Shown one piece after another: positions 5,756-7,205 of a stretch of DNA of 7,205 bases (positions are counted from its first letter, which is position 1; the number at the start of each line of letters is the position of its first letter). The stretch spans positions 1 to 7,205 of the forward strand of contig CAMBHH010000172.1 in assembly GCA_945866505.1 (NCBI GenBank), written 5' to 3'. Made by a program: the position numbers and the translations under genes. The stretch is from Flavobacterium psychrophilum (lineage in GTDB: Bacteria > Bacteroidota > Bacteroidia > Flavobacteriales > Flavobacteriaceae). The notes under the pieces were generated by a model. That model had not been told where the DNA came from. It saw only the letters and a program-made list of their open reading frames with translations, and ran no database searches.

Positions 5756-5789
5756 TTTGGATTAATCCAATAAACTATACTTATTTTTG
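5756..5789 (+). promoter_or_regulatory. Promoter for the GNAT-prmC transcript (TTTG / TATTTTTG)
   Basis: TTTG at 5756-5759 and TATTTTTG at 5782-5789 match the -33 and -7 elements of Bacteroidetes promoters, with 22 bp between TTG and TAnnTTTG, within the tolerated spacing. Transcription would begin near 5795, leaving a leader of about 22 bases before the ATG at 5817. A second exact -7 match, TACTTTTG at 5744-5751, has no -33 partner and is less likely. Confidence 0.6.
5757..5770. promoter_or_regulatory. 14-bp perfect palindrome overlapping the -33 element, candidate operator
   Basis: The sequence ttggattaatccaa is fully self-complementary. It begins within the -33 TTG of the predicted GNAT promoter and occupies half of the spacer to the -7 element, the position expected for a dimeric repressor site. 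The half-site TTGGATT recurs at 5737-5743, 20 bp upstream, about two helical turns. No regulator gene is present in the window, so the binding protein is unknown and the site is an inference. Confidence 0.35.
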
Positions 5790-5816
5790 TACAATTAAAA
5801 TCAGTATTACTATATA

Positions 5817-6302
5817 ATGGATAATTGGATTATACGAAAAATAGAAAAGAAAGACAATGAGACCGTTGCTCAATTAATAAGAGCTGTTTTTGATGAATTG
5901 AACATTCCAAAAGTCGGAACGGCTTATGCTGACCCGTATTTGGATTTGATGTTTGAGGAATACAGTAAGCCAAAATCGGTTTATTTTGTGGTGGAAAACG
6001 ATGGTAAAATTATCGGTTCTGCAGGAGTTGCTCCGCTGGAAAATGAAATTGAATCCATTTGTGAATTGCAGAAAATGTATTTCTTGCCAGAAGCTCGTGG
6101 TTTAGGAATTGGAAGCCAAATGATGGAACTATGTTTGCAAACAGCCAAAGATTTTGGTTTCGAAAAATGTTATCTTGAAACCATGCCTTTTATGCACGAT
6201 GCCCAAAAACTCTACAAAAAAGTCGGATTCGAATATATTTGTTCGCCTATGGGAAGCACAGGTCATGTCTCTTGTCCAGTATGGATGTTGAAAGAGTTAT
6301 GA
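5817..6302 (+). CDS. GNAT-family N-acetyltransferase
   Basis: The 161-residue protein is the usual size of a single GNAT domain. It opens with WIIRKIEKKDNETVAQLIRAVF (4-25), the first strand and helix. VYFVVENDGKIIGSAGVAPL (55-74) forms the central strands, and CELQKMYFLPEARGLGIGSQMMELCLQTAKDFGFEKCYLET (82-122) is motif A, with the pyrophosphate-binding RGLGIG loop at 94-99. AQKLYKKVGFEYI (129-141) is the usual motif B helix and strand. It should transfer an acetyl group from acetyl-CoA to an amine; the acceptor is not predictable. The promoter lies just upstream, and prmC follows after 61 bp with no promoter motif of its own, so the two are probably cotranscribed. Its last codon and stop, TTATGA, fall within a copy of the downstream repeat word ttatgaatt. 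Confidence 0.94.
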   Translation: MDNWIIRKIEKKDNETVAQLIRAVFDELNIPKVGTAYADPYLDLMFEEYSKPKSVYFVVENDGKIIGSAGVAPLENEIESICELQKMYFLPEARGLGIGSQMMELCLQTAKDFGFEKCYLETMPFMHDAQKLYKKVGFEYICSPMGSTGHVSCPVWMLKEL

Positions 6303-6345
6303 ATTTTGAATTATAAGTTATGAATTGAACCCTTTAATTCATAAC
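6296..6345. repeat. Repeat-hairpin between the GNAT gene and prmC
   Basis: The word gttatgaatt occurs twice in direct orientation, at 6296-6305 (including the GNAT stop codon) and at 6317-6326, and once inverted as aattcataac at 6336-6345. The second and third copies form a perfect 10-bp stem with a 9-base loop; the first could pair with the same inverted arm in an alternative fold. No T run follows, so it is not a typical terminator and read-through into prmC is expected. It may be an mRNA-stability or processing hairpin, or a remnant of a short repeat expansion. Confidence 0.6.
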
Positions 6346-6363
6346 AAACCATAACCTATTAAA

Positions 6364-7205
6364 ATGAAAATAAAAGAATACAGAATCAACTTCATTCAGG
6401 AACTTTCAGCGATTTACGATGCTAGCGAAGCGGAAAGTTTTTTCTATTTGATTTTGGAAGAAAAGCAAAAACTCAAAAGAATTGATTTGGCATTAAATCC
6501 CGATTTGACTTTTTCGAATGGAGAAATCCTAATTTGGAATTCGATTTTAGAACAACTCAAAAAAGAAATACCTATTCAATATTTATTAGGTAAAACTAGT
6601 TTTTATGGTTTAGAATTTGAAGTCAATCAGAATGTTTTGATTCCAAGACCTGAAACCGAAGAATTGGTGGAATGGATTATTCAAAGTTCGAAGTTCGAAG
6701 TTGGAAGTTGGAAGTTGGAAGAAAGAAGTATTACAATTCTGGATATAGGAACGGGCAGTGGCTGCATCGCTATTTCATTAGCAAAAAATATTCCTAGTGC
6801 GCAAGTTTTTGCAATTGATGTTTCAGAAGGAGCATTGGCAACAGCCAAAAAAAATTCCGAAAACAATGAAGTAAATGTCACTTTTATTTCTAAAAACATC
6901 CTCGAAACTGAAGATTTGGAGCAACAATTCGACATCATTGTTTCGAATCCACCGTATGTTCGGGAATTGGAAAAACTAGAAATCAAGAAAAATGTTTTGG
7001 ACAACGAACCTCATTTGGCACTTTTTGTTGATGATAATGATGCCCTTATTTTTTATAGAAAAATAGCGGAATTGGCCCAAAAAAGCTTATCTCCCAACGG
7101 ACAATTGTTTTTTGAAATTAATCAGTATTTAGGGAAAGAAATGACCGATTTACTTGAAAAAATGGGGTTCAAAAACATTGATTTGAGGAAAGATATTTAT
7201 GGGAA
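6364..7205 (+). CDS. prmC: Peptide chain release factor N5-glutamine methyltransferase, C-terminus beyond the window
   Basis: From the ATG at 6364-6366 the frame stays open to the right edge, giving 280 residues; PrmC proteins are usually about 280-290, so only the last few are missing. The N-terminal helical domain (about 1-75) binds the release factor. IQYLLGKTSFYGLEF (71-85) and VLIPRPETEELVEW (91-104) are family signatures. ILDIGTGSGCIAI (125-137) is the SAM-binding motif I, and IVSNPPY (192-198) is the catalytic NPPY loop that holds the glutamine amide. The enzyme methylates the glutamine of the GGQ motif in RF1 and RF2 and so aids translation termination. Residues about 108-119 (SSKFEVGSWKLE), in the link between RPETE and motif I, are encoded by a 7-bp tandem repeat and are not typical of the family. 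No promoter motif lies directly upstream, so it likely shares the GNAT transcript. Confidence 0.97.
   Translation, partial: MKIKEYRINFIQELSAIYDASEAESFFYLILEEKQKLKRIDLALNPDLTFSNGEILIWNSILEQLKKEIPIQYLLGKTSFYGLEFEVNQNVLIPRPETEELVEWIIQSSKFEVGSWKLEERSITILDIGTGSGCIAISLAKNIPSAQVFAIDVSEGALATAKKNSENNEVNVTFISKNILETEDLEQQFDIIVSNPPYVRELEKLEIKKNVLDNEPHLALFVDDNDALIFYRKIAELAQKSLSPNGQLFFEINQYLGKEMTDLLEKMGFKNIDLRKDIYG
6685..6719 (+). repeat. Five-copy 7-bp tandem repeat inside prmC
   Basis: Five head-to-tail heptamers occupy this stretch: agttcga twice, then agttgga three times, 35 bp in all, with a partial sixth start (aga). The units differ only at their fifth base. Because 7 is not a multiple of 3, the encoded peptide passes through all three phases of the unit, and gain or loss of one or two units would shift the prmC frame. 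The repeat sits between the release-factor-binding region and the SAM-binding motif, in a linker where extra residues should be tolerated. Confidence 0.9.

Noticed and set aside
5527..5816. FMN riboswitch upstream of ribD
   Set aside because: The conserved RFN sequence blocks are not seen, and the likely promoter lies too close to the start codon to leave a leader.
6681..7004. Leftward open frame of 107 codons
   Set aside because: Antisense to prmC; its start and end are set by the prmC sequence, and its C-terminal SNFQLPTSNFEL is only the reverse reading of the heptamer repeat.

Overview
The window is AT-rich, has almost no Shine-Dalgarno sequences ahead of its start codons, and carries several matches to the Bacteroidetes promoter -7 motif TAnnTTTG. 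The encoded proteins (DnaA with an SRFKWGL box, a RibD starting close to 'QYMHRCLELAKNG', a PrmC with RPETEELVEW) look like those of the family Flavobacteriaceae, probably Flavobacterium or a close relative. This is an inference from recognised protein families and base composition; no search was run.

Layout from left to right. (1) A leftward block runs dnaA (1056-2483), a low-molecular-weight protein tyrosine phosphatase (581-1048, only 7 bp after dnaA), then a tetrapyrrole-methylase-superfamily SAM methyltransferase that leaves the window at its left edge (1-527). (2) A 173-bp divergent spacer with one DnaA-box-like site separates dnaA from a rightward hotdog acyl-CoA thioesterase (2657-3070). 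(3) The thioesterase converges on a leftward YigZ/IMPACT-family gene (about 3122-3724), with a terminator-like A/T hairpin between them. (4) Further right is a leftward pair in which ribD (4483-5526) overlaps a HAD hydrolase (3882-4490) by 8 bp. (5) A 290-bp divergent spacer holds a REP-like inverted repeat and promoter motifs pointing both ways. (6) Rightward come a GNAT acetyltransferase (5817-6302) and prmC, which runs off the right edge (6364-7205).

The genes are mostly housekeeping: replication initiation (DnaA), riboflavin synthesis (RibD, possibly with a coupled HAD phosphatase), translation termination (PrmC), and poorly defined conserved proteins (YigZ, thioesterase, LMW-PTP, methyltransferase).

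No clear new system such as a defence locus or biosynthetic cluster is visible. The least explained content is a set of short-period repeats. There is a 7-bp tandem repeat inside prmC, and three intergenic loci where short repeated words face each other as inverted arms (3735-3880, 5590-5713, 6296-6345). The 8-bp coupling of ribD to a HAD protein with a non-canonical catalytic motif is the most testable functional lead.
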